A stretch of 18,964 nucleotides of DNA from Nitratifractor sp. (GCA_015485845.1 WFSU01000009.1:1-18964), one strand, 5' to 3'; numbered from the stretch's first letter, positions 1-8,762 are shown. Numbers and translations: made by a program. Notes: generated from the sequence alone by a model not told the origin.

Positions 1-33
1 ATCTTATCTTAACTATATATTCACCATATTCAG

Positions 34-2400
34 TCACAACTCCACCACCCTCTCAAACATCTCCTTAATCTCACTCTCATGCGAGATCAGAAATATCTGC
101 CGATACTGCTCTTTGATGGTATGAAACGCCTCCATAATCTCAAAACGCCGCTCTTCATCTTGACTTCCGAACACCTCATCAAACGCTAAGAAACCTACCC
201 CGCCACTACCGCTAAGTTCACTCAGTGTTTTGGAGATGGCGATACGTAGTACAAGATTGGCAAGGTCTATCTCTCCGCCGGAGAAACGCTCTATGGGGTA
301 ACGCACACCGTCATCGTAGATGAAAAAGTCGAACTCGTCGCTTACTTCGATGAGCTGGTACTTGCCTCGGGTGATGGCAGCGTACATCTCGGAGGCAAGC
401 TGGCTGATGCGTGGGGAAATCTGGGAGTTGATCTTGTTTTTGAACTCACCCATGAAAACTTTGAGCTTCTCGTAGTCGTTTTTGTCATCAAGCTTGGCTT
501 GCAACTGTTTTTTCTGCGCTTCATTTCTACTGAGTTTGCTTTTGAGTGTGTTTATCTCACCCATAACCTTTTGCGTCTGCACCCTTTTGTCTGAGAGTTC
601 CGACTGTATGGCACTCTTGGCTTTGAGTACATCATCGTACAGTTTCTCTTGATTCTGATGCTCTTTGGCATCATAACTATGCTCTGCTATGGCTTTCTCT
701 TGTTTTTTGATACCCTCTTGGCTCTTGACAATGCTTGCCTCTATGCCTTTTAAGTCACTTTCAAGTGCCGGTATCTGTGCAATGAGCGTTTCAAGCCCCA
801 GCAATTCTTTGTACTTGGGCTCCAGCGTCACTTTTTTCGCAAGCGCCTCACTGTGTGCCTTTTCATCATACTTTACATCTTTCAACGCTTCAAGTGCCTG
901 CTTATTGCTCAAACCTTTTGCAGTAATATTTTTGAACTCTTCCTCTTTTGTAGCCAGTGTTCTTTCATCCGCTTCAAGTACACGCAGGTCTCCACTGAGC
1001 TTTTGCAAAAGCTGTTCTATCTTGGTTTTAATCTCTTGCTCTTTGCCTTTAGCCTCTAAAACCGTTTTAAGTTCAGCCTCTCTCTTGGCTATCTCATCAT
1101 TATGTAATTTTACAATGGTAGCTTTGAGTGAAGCAATGACATTGTCGTACTCATCGAGCAGCGGACGCGTACAGGTAGGACAGTTGGAGCCTTTTCCTAT
1201 GGATTCTATCTTGGCTACCTGCTCGTTGGTATGTTCTATCTGCCCGTTGTATTTGGCTATCTCCTGTTTGAGTCTTGTCTCCTCTGACTCTATCTTGGCA
1301 AGTCTATGTACTGAGGCTTGTAGCAGTTCATTTTGTTTGGTCTGTTCTTTCAAAAATTGTGGTTTGGCTTCAAGTTTTTTCTTGAGAATTAATATCTCTT
1401 TCTTATCATCTTCATACTGTTGACGTAGTAGGACTTGTGCTTTCTCTAAACCCTCTTTTTCTAAAAACAATTCTTTCTGTTTTTGTAAGTTGTTTATACT
1501 TACTTCAAGCGCCTTGTACTCACCTATGAGAGGCTTCTCTTTTTCATACTGCACCGCTTTCTGCTGCAACTCCTTCAGCCTCTTCTGTCCTTTGAGAAGA
1601 TTGGATTTTTGGTTTTCCAACCCTTTTTTGAGCAAAGCAAGATCAGAGCCCAATTTGGTAAATTCATCTTTGCGCTTTTGAAGTGTTTTGAGTACCTTGT
1701 CCTGTGCTTCAAGCTCACTGCTCTTGGCTTTAAACTTTTTCTCTATCTCAGCTACCTCTTTTTGAAGGCTTTCGAGCACTTTTGCTTGACGCGCTTTCTC
1801 TTCTTCAAACTGTTTAACATCTTCTTCAGAGAGCAGTACCCCACTGACAGCCTCTATCTCATTTTTCAAGACTCTGAGCTTCATCTTGATATCGGTCTCT
1901 ATCTTGTCTATTTTCTCCAAGCCAAGCAGCTTACGGATGATTTTCTTACGATCTTCATTTTTAAGTCCGCTCAGGGCTGTAAGCTCTTTTTGTGAAGCAA
2001 AGACAGTATGCATGAACGCTTCTTTGTTCATGCCGATACGCTTAATGACTTCTGATGTAACCCCTTTGGCAGACTCTGCGATAAGTCTGTCGTCGCCATC
2101 GTAGAGATGGGCTTTGGCAGTGAGACTCTTACCACGCATCTCCCGTACGACCTTGTACTCCTTACCCTCTATCTCAAATACCAGCGTAACAATAACAGGT
2201 TCTTTCTCTCCTGCTTTGGCATTACGGATAGTCTCTTTCTCTCCACGTACATCGCCATAAAGCGCAAAAGTAATAGCATCGAAGATAGTCGATTTACCAG
2301 AACCGTTACGACCGATGATACCCGTTAGTCCTTCTGCAAATTCAAGGGTATAGTCCTGATACTTTTTGTAGTTTTGCATATGCAGGCTAGTGAGTATCAT
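34..2400 (-). CDS. sbcC: SbcC/Rad50-type exonuclease ATPase subunit
   Basis: This is the ATPase partner of SbcD. By family knowledge the complex opens and trims DNA ends and hairpins in the cytoplasm, which matters for palindrome stability. About 788 residues from the chosen start. Seen: Walker A GRNGSGKS near residues 30-37; a long Lys/Glu/Gln-rich coiled coil; a zinc-hook CPTC at 407-410, almost exactly mid-protein; a second coiled coil; the ABC signature FSGGE near 706-710; Walker B LAFDE near 738-742; and a C-terminal LISHE switch region. It is shorter than the E. coli protein (about 1,050) and closer to Rad50-like sizes. Start: the ATG at 2400 follows the GAGGAGG inside the end of sbcD; an adjacent ATG at 2403 is equally possible, while the longer reading from 2445 lacks this ribosome site. 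It overlaps sbcD by 14 nt, implying translational coupling. Base composition is more AT-rich than most of the window. Confidence 0.95.
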   Translation of the reverse strand: MILTSLHMQNYKKYQDYTLEFAEGLTGIIGRNGSGKSTIFDAITFALYGDVRGEKETIRNAKAGEKEPVIVTLVFEIEGKEYKVVREMRGKSLTAKAHLYDGDDRLIAESAKGVTSEVIKRIGMNKEAFMHTVFASQKELTALSGLKNEDRKKIIRKLLGLEKIDKIETDIKMKLRVLKNEIEAVSGVLLSEEDVKQFEEEKARQAKVLESLQKEVAEIEKKFKAKSSELEAQDKVLKTLQKRKDEFTKLGSDLALLKKGLENQKSNLLKGQKRLKELQQKAVQYEKEKPLIGEYKALEVSINNLQKQKELFLEKEGLEKAQVLLRQQYEDDKKEILILKKKLEAKPQFLKEQTKQNELLQASVHRLAKIESEETRLKQEIAKYNGQIEHTNEQVAKIESIGKGSNCPTCTRPLLDEYDNVIASLKATIVKLHNDEIAKREAELKTVLEAKGKEQEIKTKIEQLLQKLSGDLRVLEADERTLATKEEEFKNITAKGLSNKQALEALKDVKYDEKAHSEALAKKVTLEPKYKELLGLETLIAQIPALESDLKGIEASIVKSQEGIKKQEKAIAEHSYDAKEHQNQEKLYDDVLKAKSAIQSELSDKRVQTQKVMGEINTLKSKLSRNEAQKKQLQAKLDDKNDYEKLKVFMGEFKNKINSQISPRISQLASEMYAAITRGKYQLIEVSDEFDFFIYDDGVRYPIERFSGGEIDLANLVLRIAISKTLSELSGSGGVGFLAFDEVFGSQDEERRFEIMEAFHTIKEQYRQIFLISHESEIKEMFERVVEL

Positions 2401-3508
2401 CATCACCCTCCTCATAGTGTGCAAAGAGTGCTTTGGCTTTCTCACTCAGACGCTTCTGCTCTGTCTCATCGGTAACAGACTCTTTGATGTGTGAGATGAA
2501 GTACGCCTCCAGAGAAATGGACTCTATGTTCCCCTCTATCTGCTCGCCTTCAACTGCTTTAAACTCCCGCTTGACCTTGACATGCAGTGCTTCTTCAAAG
2601 AGTGTGTTGATGGCTTTGTTGGTGATGTCTATGGAACTCGATGCAGTTAAGTTGTAAAGTTTTACCTCTACCAAGGCATTTTGTATCTCTGAAAGATCAA
2701 GTGCAGCAAGTTCTTCTTCATACCTCTCTGCATCGATACTAAAACTAAGTGACTTACGCAAAGGGATAGTATGATGCGTTACAGTAACAGCATCGCCCAG
2801 TTCCAAAAGCACATACCCCTTGTCATCTCGTTTGTCTGCACTGCTGGTGCGTTCAGTAGAGCCTGCATAGTAGACATTGGGGTGTTTACCTACAGCACCA
2901 AAGCCGTGCCAGTGTCCCAGAGCCACATAGTCCATTTTCTCAAAAATATCTTCACGTTCTTTGGGATAGACCCATTCGCCGAACTCGTGCATCAGATAGT
3001 GCGCCCCGACCGAGCAGTGCATCATCAGAATGTTTTTCTTTTTGGGGTCTATATTTGCTTCTATTCTGTTCAGTTCATCAGGAATAATGCGTTCATTGTT
3101 GATATGGGGCAGGGCGTGAAAGACAACATTATCGAAGATGACCGGCTCATAGCGCTGGCGGAAAACGGCATGGACATTGTCGAGTGTCTCAAGGGCTTCA
3201 AGGATGGGTGAAGAGGTGGAAGTACGTGGGGTGGAGTGGTTTCCGGCGATGATGACAAAAGGGATCGCCGCCGATTCCAGGCGCTTGAGCTGCGTCAGGG
3301 CGAAGGTGATGGCACGGTTGCTCGGACTGGCGCGGTGGAAGAGGTCGCCCGTGTGGATGACATAGTTGGGTCTGGTTTCAATGATGGCGTCGATAACATC
3401 GGCAAAGGCTTTGTAGAAGTCCGCTTCGCGCTGATTGACCCCCTCCTCGTCGCTGACATCGAGATCGCTTAAACCGAGATGGGTGTCGGAAAAGTGGATG
3501 ATCTTCAC
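2387..3508 (-). CDS. sbcD: SbcD/Mre11-type nuclease subunit
   Basis: Metallophosphoesterase nuclease that works with SbcC; about 373 residues. All Mre11 metal-binding motifs are visible: FSDTHLG at the N-terminus (Asp8, His10), HTGDLFHR (Asp55), AGNH (89-91), the LMMHCS segment and ALGHWHG. The C-terminal third, rich in Glu and Lys, would be the capping and SbcC-binding region. Start: GTG at 3508 gives VKIIHFSDTHLG, the usual start for the family, with TTGGGGAT as a ribosome site just upstream. The in-frame TTG at 3520 has no properly spaced ribosome site. The 3' end (DDDTH) overlaps the sbcC start. The 5' part is clearly richer in G+C than the 3' part (see findings). The roughly 150 nt upstream are AT-rich and probably hold the promoter, but I cannot place it. 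Confidence 0.94.
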   Translation of the reverse strand: MKIIHFSDTHLGLSDLDVSDEEGVNQREADFYKAFADVIDAIIETRPNYVIHTGDLFHRASPSNRAITFALTQLKRLESAAIPFVIIAGNHSTPRTSTSSPILEALETLDNVHAVFRQRYEPVIFDNVVFHALPHINNERIIPDELNRIEANIDPKKKNILMMHCSVGAHYLMHEFGEWVYPKEREDIFEKMDYVALGHWHGFGAVGKHPNVYYAGSTERTSSADKRDDKGYVLLELGDAVTVTHHTIPLRKSLSFSIDAERYEEELAALDLSEIQNALVEVKLYNLTASSSIDITNKAINTLFEEALHVKVKREFKAVEGEQIEGNIESISLEAYFISHIKESVTDETEQKRLSEKAKALFAHYEEGDDDTH

Positions 3509-3657
3509 ATGAATCCCCAAGAGTAATTTGTCTATTTTATCCTTATTTAACTAAACATAGTATTTAATTTACACATATTTAAACTTTTGATAACTCGGGG
3601 ATCTTTTATCATATATAACATTCCCAATTATACCAAAATACCTCACACCCTCACCTC

Positions 3658-3900
3658 CTAATACCCGCGAGTGCCACCAACTCTCTCAACCAACCCCATC
3701 TTCTTCAACTTCGCCACATTCTCCTCCACCTTCCGCTTGGTAATCCCCACGATCTCAGCCAATATGGCTGCACTCACTTTTGGATTGGCTTTCATACTGT
3801 TGATGATGGCTTGTTGATTGTCAGTAAGATTATCGAATATATTACCGACATTCTCTATCGCTTCCAAGATACGCACCAGCATAAACTCAATAAACTTCAT
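3658..3900 (-). CDS. Winged-helix C-terminal fragment (Fic/AlbA_2-associated type), likely remnant
   Basis: About 80 residues. The start FIEFMLVRILEAIENVG, followed by LTDNQQAIINSMKANP and an ILAEIVGITKRKVEENVAKLKKMGLVERVGG helix-turn-helix, matches the C-terminal tail of many Fic-domain and AlbA_2/AAA_4 proteins, where this wHTH follows a large catalytic part. No catalytic domain is present here. The ATG at 3900 has AGGAAG upstream; the frame stays open to a TTG at 3993. The family usually ends in GYWEV or similar. Here GY is followed by TAG, then codons for EVRV and TGA, so a Trp TGG to TAG change may have trimmed the end. It could be a small stand-alone DNA-binding protein, but a decayed C-terminal remnant is more likely. 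Confidence 0.5.
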   Translation of the reverse strand: MKFIEFMLVRILEAIENVGNIFDNLTDNQQAIINSMKANPKVSAAILAEIVGITKRKVEENVAKLKKMGLVERVGGTRGY

Positions 3901-3910
3901 GGTAAGCTTC

Positions 3911-4069
3911 CTAATGGTCACGGATAATGCTTTCTGCAGGGAGCAGTATGCCAAAGATATACGCCACAGCCAATTGGGCTGCCAATGGCACAAGGAGGAA
4001 TATTCCCATCAGCTCAGGAACTTTGGAGCTTTGTCCGGCAGGAGCCGATCCTCTATGATACCTTTTCAA
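3911..4069 (-). CDS. Possible 32-52 residue membrane peptide
   Basis: A short open frame directly upstream of the wHTH fragment, ending 10 nt before its ATG. From the internal ATG at 4009 it encodes 32 residues with one strongly hydrophobic segment (MGIFLLVPLAAQLAVAYIFG) and the tail ILLPAESIIRDH. A TTG at 4069, right after an in-frame TAA, would add 20 residues rich in Ser, Gly and Lys. No convincing ribosome site is seen for either start. It could be a small membrane protein, a remnant of a permease, or chance. Its upstream edge meets the promoter zone of the divergent surface-protein gene at 4121. Confidence 0.2.
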   Translation of the reverse strand: MKRYHRGSAPAGQSSKVPELMGIFLLVPLAAQLAVAYIFGILLPAESIIRDH

Positions 4070-4120
4070 GTGTTATACGGTAAAATGGCTCTCATTGACT
4101 ACAAAATGGGGAAATGACAA

Positions 4121-6823
4121 ATGAAAACGATGGGAAAACAGTGGATCGGTGCAGGAATCCTGCTGATCAGTACGTATCTTGGAGCCGCGACCCTCGACTG
4201 GGGAACAGTGGGGTGGACACCGGACGGAAATTTGAGCCAGAATTATACAGATGTCAACGGATCCGATATCAATATCACGATTCGTGTGACGGGCAATACT
4301 GACCAATTAATCTCTTCGACTCCGAAACTTGATGACCATGGTGGAGGATTGACCAACAAACATCTTGAATTGATAACCGATTTTGATGCCGGGGATAAAA
4401 ATGTCACCCTCACCCTCACCTTTTCCCAGCCGGTCAAGTTGAGTGGACTCACATGGAGGGACATCGATTACCGTGCACCGGGAGATACCGGAGTCGGAGG
4501 ATACGATGACAAAGTGAGTGTCCACGCTGTCGACAGTACGGGTTCCGTGATCGTTCCACATGTTCAAGCCCTTGGCAATGCTCTTGAAAGTTTGGAAGCT
4601 GGAGAATACGAATCCGATGACACCGGGGGATACACTCCGGAAGATGCCAATGCAACCGTTACCGTCGATTCCAACGAAACTTATGTGACAAGTTTGACGT
4701 TCGTTTATACAAACGGCGATACACAGACCTCAAGTGACAATCCTGATGCCCAGGTAATCTGGTTCGACAATTTCACCTTCGAAGCCAAGGATACGGATGG
4801 AGACGGTGTCCCGGATTTCAAGGATATTGATGATGACAACGACGGCATCATCGATACCGATGAGAGTGATAACGATGCCGATGGGGACGGAGTAATCGAC
4901 CGTCTCGATCTCGACTCGGACAATGACGGTATCCCCGACATCATCGAAGCCGGAGGCGAAGATACGGATCATGACGGGCACGTCGACTACCCCACATCGG
5001 GAGACCCGACCAGCATGACCGATATCGACGGAGACGGACTGGACGATGCAGTGGATGGCGATCAGGGAGGAACGGCACTGACCCCTCCTGACACCGATCA
5101 TGACGGGAAAAAAGACCCTCTGGACATCGATACCGACGGCGACGGAATCGTCGACAACATCGAAGCCCAGACGACGACCGGCTATACCGCACCCGCCGGA
5201 AGCGATGGCGACGGCGATGGACTGGATGATGCCTACGATGAAGACAACGAAAGCACCTCCGGTATCGGCGGAGGTACCGGCACCGCACTCACTCCAGTCG
5301 ATACCAACGGCGACACGACCCCTGATTACCGTGATACCAACAGCGACTACGATTCGGGACTGGATCGGGATCACGACAGCGATGCACTCGAGGCGTGGGA
5401 CGCCGACAACGACGGTACAGCCAACACCGTCCCTGCTAATGCTGATGCAGACAGTGACGGCCTCGATGATGCCTACGATACCAACGACACCCAATGGAAT
5501 CCGACCAACGGGCAAATTCCCACCGACTTCCCCGACCTTGACAATCCGGGAGGGGATCGGGACTGGCGGGAGATGATCGACCATGCTCCCGATGCCGTCG
5601 ATGATGCATTCACCACTGACGAAGACACCCCTCTCTCCGGTCGTCTCGACACCAATGACACTACAGGGGACGGTACCAACAACTGGGCGAAACGAACCGA
5701 TCCCGCTCACGGTACCGTCACGGTCGATGCCAACGGAAGCTTTACCTATACCCCTGAAACAAACTATCACGGCAGCGACAGCTTTATCTATGCCCTCACC
5801 GATGAAGATGGTGACGAAGAGAATGCTACCGTCACCCTGACCATCATTTCGGTCGACGATGTTCCCATCGCCGTCAATGATACATTCACGATCGACGAGG
5901 ATACTCCCCTCTCCGGTTGTCTCGGCGTCAATGACACCGTCGGCGACGGCAACAATACCTGGACCAGAACCGCCGATCCGGCACACGGTACCCTCACCCT
6001 TCAATCCGACGGCAACTTCACCTATACACCGGCGACCAATTACAACGGAACTGATCATTTCTCGTATCGACTAACCGATGAAGACGGCCAATCCCAATCC
6101 AGTATAGCCACCGTCACCCTCACCATTCGATCCGTTAATGACCGTCCCCATGCGGCAGACGACAGCGCCATTACCGACGAGGATACCCCGATCGAGATCA
6201 ACGTCATTGCCAACGATTCCGATGTCGACGGTACCGTCGACACCACATCCGTCACGGTGACCCGCCCACCGATCCATGGTGCCCTCAGCGTCCATCCAGG
6301 CACGGGAAAGATCACCTACACCCCCTCGGCAGACTACCACGGATCGGACCGTTTCAGCTATACGGTCAAAGATTATGAAGGGGCGATATCCAACGAAGCG
6401 ACGGTCACCCTCACCGTCAACAGTATCCCCGATGCTCCCCGCGCCTCCGACGACAGTGCCACCATCGACCCCAACACCACTGTCTCCATTCATGTCCTCG
6501 ACAACGACACCGACCCCGAAGGAAACACCCTCACCATCTCCGCTACCGGTGCCCCTTCGCACGGAAGCATCACCGTCCTCGACAACGGGATCATCACCTA
6601 CACACCCGACACCGACTACGCCGGCAACGATACCTTCACCTACACCGTCAGCAACGGACACGGGGGAACCGATACCGCCGAGGTACATATTGTCATCAAA
6701 TATCCTTCCGATACGGGCTCCGGTGACGGCATTGATACGCTGAATGTTCCCGGTACAGTGTTAATGGTTTTGATGATGCTGCTTGTCGGTGTGATGCGCC
6801 TGCAACGAACGGTTGAAGCATAG
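4121..6823 (+). CDS. Secreted calcium-binding/Ig-like repeat surface protein with C-terminal anchor-like tail
   Basis: 900 residues. ATG at 4121 preceded by GGGGAA at good spacing. Residues 1-23 look like a Sec signal peptide (Lys-rich start, then WIGAGILLISTYLGAA). About 24-222 is a beta-rich domain I cannot name. About 224-486 holds many Asp-rich DxDxDG units of thrombospondin type 3 kind (DTDGDGVPD, DLDSDNDGIPD, DIDTDGDGIVD), expected to bind calcium. From about 488 come four bacterial Ig-like/cadherin-like repeats (starts near 488, 580, 675 and 772), each with a DD...DEDTP or DPNT opening and FTYTP..NY.G.D.F.Y motifs (PF17963-like). The last 25 residues (VPGTVLMVLMMLLVGVMRLQ, then RTVEA) form a hydrophobic helix followed by basic residues, like sortase- or exosortase-type C-terminal signals. 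Very acidic overall. Likely exported, with a role in adhesion or matrix inferred from architecture only. Monocistronic, followed by a hairpin. Confidence 0.88.
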   Translation: MKTMGKQWIGAGILLISTYLGAATLDWGTVGWTPDGNLSQNYTDVNGSDINITIRVTGNTDQLISSTPKLDDHGGGLTNKHLELITDFDAGDKNVTLTLTFSQPVKLSGLTWRDIDYRAPGDTGVGGYDDKVSVHAVDSTGSVIVPHVQALGNALESLEAGEYESDDTGGYTPEDANATVTVDSNETYVTSLTFVYTNGDTQTSSDNPDAQVIWFDNFTFEAKDTDGDGVPDFKDIDDDNDGIIDTDESDNDADGDGVIDRLDLDSDNDGIPDIIEAGGEDTDHDGHVDYPTSGDPTSMTDIDGDGLDDAVDGDQGGTALTPPDTDHDGKKDPLDIDTDGDGIVDNIEAQTTTGYTAPAGSDGDGDGLDDAYDEDNESTSGIGGGTGTALTPVDTNGDTTPDYRDTNSDYDSGLDRDHDSDALEAWDADNDGTANTVPANADADSDGLDDAYDTNDTQWNPTNGQIPTDFPDLDNPGGDRDWREMIDHAPDAVDDAFTTDEDTPLSGRLDTNDTTGDGTNNWAKRTDPAHGTVTVDANGSFTYTPETNYHGSDSFIYALTDEDGDEENATVTLTIISVDDVPIAVNDTFTIDEDTPLSGCLGVNDTVGDGNNTWTRTADPAHGTLTLQSDGNFTYTPATNYNGTDHFSYRLTDEDGQSQSSIATVTLTIRSVNDRPHAADDSAITDEDTPIEINVIANDSDVDGTVDTTSVTVTRPPIHGALSVHPGTGKITYTPSADYHGSDRFSYTVKDYEGAISNEATVTLTVNSIPDAPRASDDSATIDPNTTVSIHVLDNDTDPEGNTLTISATGAPSHGSITVLDNGIITYTPDTDYAGNDTFTYTVSNGHGGTDTAEVHIVIKYPSDTGSGDGIDTLNVPGTVLMVLMMLLVGVMRLQRTVEA

Positions 6824-6830
6824 CAAACGG

Positions 6831-6857
6831 TTCACTTTGTCATCAAGAGAAAGTGAA
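6831..6857. terminator. Hairpin between convergent genes
   Basis: TTCACTTT (6831-6838) pairs with AAAGTGAA (6850-6857) around an 11-nt loop, 8 nt past the surface-protein stop and 18 nt before the psuG 3' end. The stem is perfect but AT-rich, and neither side has a strong T-run, so this may be a weak or bidirectional terminator. Confidence 0.4.
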
Positions 6858-6874
6858 TCCCGACATGGGGAATT

Positions 6875-7795
6875 TTACTGTGCACATGCCACAGCCAATC
6901 TGGCTGCCAACCGTGCATTGTTATAAACCAGCTCAATATTGGAACGCAGAGAATCCCCTCCCGTCAGCTCCTTGACCTTCGCCAGCAAAAACGGGGTGCT
7001 CTCTTTTCCGGTGATGCCCAGCCTGTCTGCTTCTTCCAAGGCTCTCTCTATCGCATTATTGATCGTATCAAAATCCATTTCGAACGCTTTGGGGACAGGA
7101 TTGGCGACGACGACACCGCCGTGCAGGCCCAGATCCCACTTGGCCTTGAGGGCTGCGGCGAGCGCTTCGGGGGTCTCGACGGTGTAGTCGACACCGTGTC
7201 CGCTCTTTCGGGTATAAAAGGCTGGCAACTCTTCGGTCTGGTACCCGACCACCGGCACACCCTTGGTCTCGAGATACTCCAGTGTCAGGGGGATATCGAG
7301 GATCGACTTGATCCCCGCACACACCACCGCCACATCCGTCCTTCCCAACTCTTCCAAATCGGCAGAGATATCGAAGGAACGCTCTGCCCCCCGGTGTACC
7401 CCTCCAATCCCGCCGGTGGCGAATATCCTGATCCCGGCCAGATAGGCGATGATCATGGTGGAGGCCACCGTCGTAGCACCGTCGAGTTGGTTGGCGATGA
7501 CGAAAGGGATGTCTCTGCGGCTTGTCTTGACGACATCTTGACCCGCTTTGCCCAGCATGTCGATTTCTTCGTCTGTCAATCCGACCTTGAGCCTCCCCTG
7601 AACGATGGCGATCGTCGCAGGTGTCGCCCCACCTTCTCGGACGATCTCCTCGACCGTGAGCGCAGTCTCTACGTTTTTCGGATACGGCATCCCATGGGAG
7701 ATGATCGTGGACTCCAGTGCTACGACCGGTTTGCCCTGATCGAGTGCTTCTTGCACCTCGTTACTGATATCGACATATTGTTCGTAGGCCTGCAT
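6875..7795 (-). CDS. psuG: Pseudouridine-5'-phosphate glycosidase
   Basis: 306 residues, full length for the family (PF04227, formerly indigoidine synthase A-like). By family knowledge it splits the C-C glycosidic bond of pseudouridine 5'-phosphate to give uracil and ribose 5-phosphate in the cytosol. Active-site residues line up with the E. coli enzyme: Glu28 in VALESTI, Lys90 in VKTSRRD, His134 in GGVHRGAE, Asp146 in SFDISADL and Lys163 in CAGIKSILD. The conserved GHGVDY and NPVPK segments are also intact. ATG at 7795 has AGAAGGAAAC upstream. The gene lies 16 nt after psuK, so the kinase product is the immediate substrate. Confidence 0.95.
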   Translation of the reverse strand: MQAYEQYVDISNEVQEALDQGKPVVALESTIISHGMPYPKNVETALTVEEIVREGGATPATIAIVQGRLKVGLTDEEIDMLGKAGQDVVKTSRRDIPFVIANQLDGATTVASTMIIAYLAGIRIFATGGIGGVHRGAERSFDISADLEELGRTDVAVVCAGIKSILDIPLTLEYLETKGVPVVGYQTEELPAFYTRKSGHGVDYTVETPEALAAALKAKWDLGLHGGVVVANPVPKAFEMDFDTINNAIERALEEADRLGITGKESTPFLLAKVKELTGGDSLRSNIELVYNNARLAARLAVACAQ

Positions 7796-7811
7796 TGTGT
7801 TTCCTTCTGCT

Positions 7812-8759
7812 CTATAATTTTTGGTAAGTAAACGCTATATCTTTTATCATCGCTTCAACAGCATGTGATGAAATATCGGGGTTGATGGTATCCTCCGAGA
7901 GTATCGCCATGAGTGAAGCACCCATGGCGAATCGGACAGCATCTGCTTCCCCCTTCTCTTCGCACAAGCCATACACCAGGCCCGCCGCGAAAGCATCGCC
8001 TGCACCTGTAGCACTGACCATCTCAACAGGTGAAGGGGTAATGATCCCCTCTTCGTCGCGTGTTTTATAATACACCCCCTCAGCTCCCATCGTGATAAAA
8101 CTATACTGAACACCTTGGTCGAGAAAGTATCTGCCCGCTTTTTGCAGATCCTTCTCTGTGTCTATAGCGATACCCAACAAGACCTCTGCTTCGAGTTTGT
8201 TGGTCTTGATCGCATGAAAATGCCCCAGCAAGTGCTTTGCTTTTACCGCTTTGCTGGCAGAGACAGTATCCAGGACAAAGGGGACATCATAGTGCGTCAC
8301 GAGATACTCCAGAACATCCGGGAGATTGGTATCGACGACACAAAAGCGTGCATTGTTGATGATCTCTGCATGCTGTTGTATATACGCAATATCCAACCTG
8401 TTCAGAATATCCATGTGAGCAATCCCCACATGCATATCCCGTGTCTCATCCAGCACAGACAGATAGGTCGATGTGGGCTCATCGACGATCAACGCATCCT
8501 CCATGTCCAGCCCTATCGCTCTGGCATGATCGAGCACCCTCCTGCCATGAGCATCATTTCCCACCACACTCAGAAACTTGGTCTCGATCCCCAGTCTGGC
8601 GAGGTTTTCTGCAATATTCCGACCGACACCCCCCAGTGACGTCTTGACCACACCGGGATTGGAATCTCCAAGGAGGAGTTTCTGGTTGGGGTACCCCTCT
8701 ATGTCGATGTTGGAACCCCCGATGACACAGATGTAAGGGTTACGGAGTGCGTTTTCCAA
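7812..8759 (-). CDS. psuK: Pseudouridine kinase, PfkB family
   Basis: 315 residues with ribokinase/PfkB features: ICVIGGSNIDIEG at the N-terminus, LGGVGRNIAENLARLG near 42-57, the KTNKLEAE segment near 185-192, and the catalytic SATGAGDAFAAGL near 249-261, with Asp255 as expected base. PfkB sequence alone does not fix the substrate, but direct coupling to psuG makes pseudouridine the likely one. The start is a TTG at 8759, only 3 nt after the fetB stop, with AAAAGG upstream; no ATG, GTG or TTG just downstream would keep the conserved N-terminal GG motif. The non-ATG start and near-overlap suggest translation depends on ribosomes finishing fetB. Confidence 0.9.
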   Translation of the reverse strand: MENALRNPYICVIGGSNIDIEGYPNQKLLLGDSNPGVVKTSLGGVGRNIAENLARLGIETKFLSVVGNDAHGRRVLDHARAIGLDMEDALIVDEPTSTYLSVLDETRDMHVGIAHMDILNRLDIAYIQQHAEIINNARFCVVDTNLPDVLEYLVTHYDVPFVLDTVSASKAVKAKHLLGHFHAIKTNKLEAEVLLGIAIDTEKDLQKAGRYFLDQGVQYSFITMGAEGVYYKTRDEEGIITPSPVEMVSATGAGDAFAAGLVYGLCEEKGEADAVRFAMGASLMAILSEDTINPDISSHAVEAMIKDIAFTYQKL

Positions 8760-8762
8760 ACT

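Noticed and set aside
3964..3986. Near-identical 20-nt string shared with the psuG 3' end (around 6890-6909)
   Set aside because: Both read LAA.LAVA in the same frame sense, and similarity stops abruptly on both sides; too short to argue for a psuG fragment.
4730..6058. 442-codon open frame on the minus strand inside the surface-protein gene
   Set aside because: It lies antisense to a protein rich in Asp, Gly and Thr codons, which leaves the opposite frame free of stops; its Val/Ile/Gly-rich product has no domain, and no ribosome site is evident.
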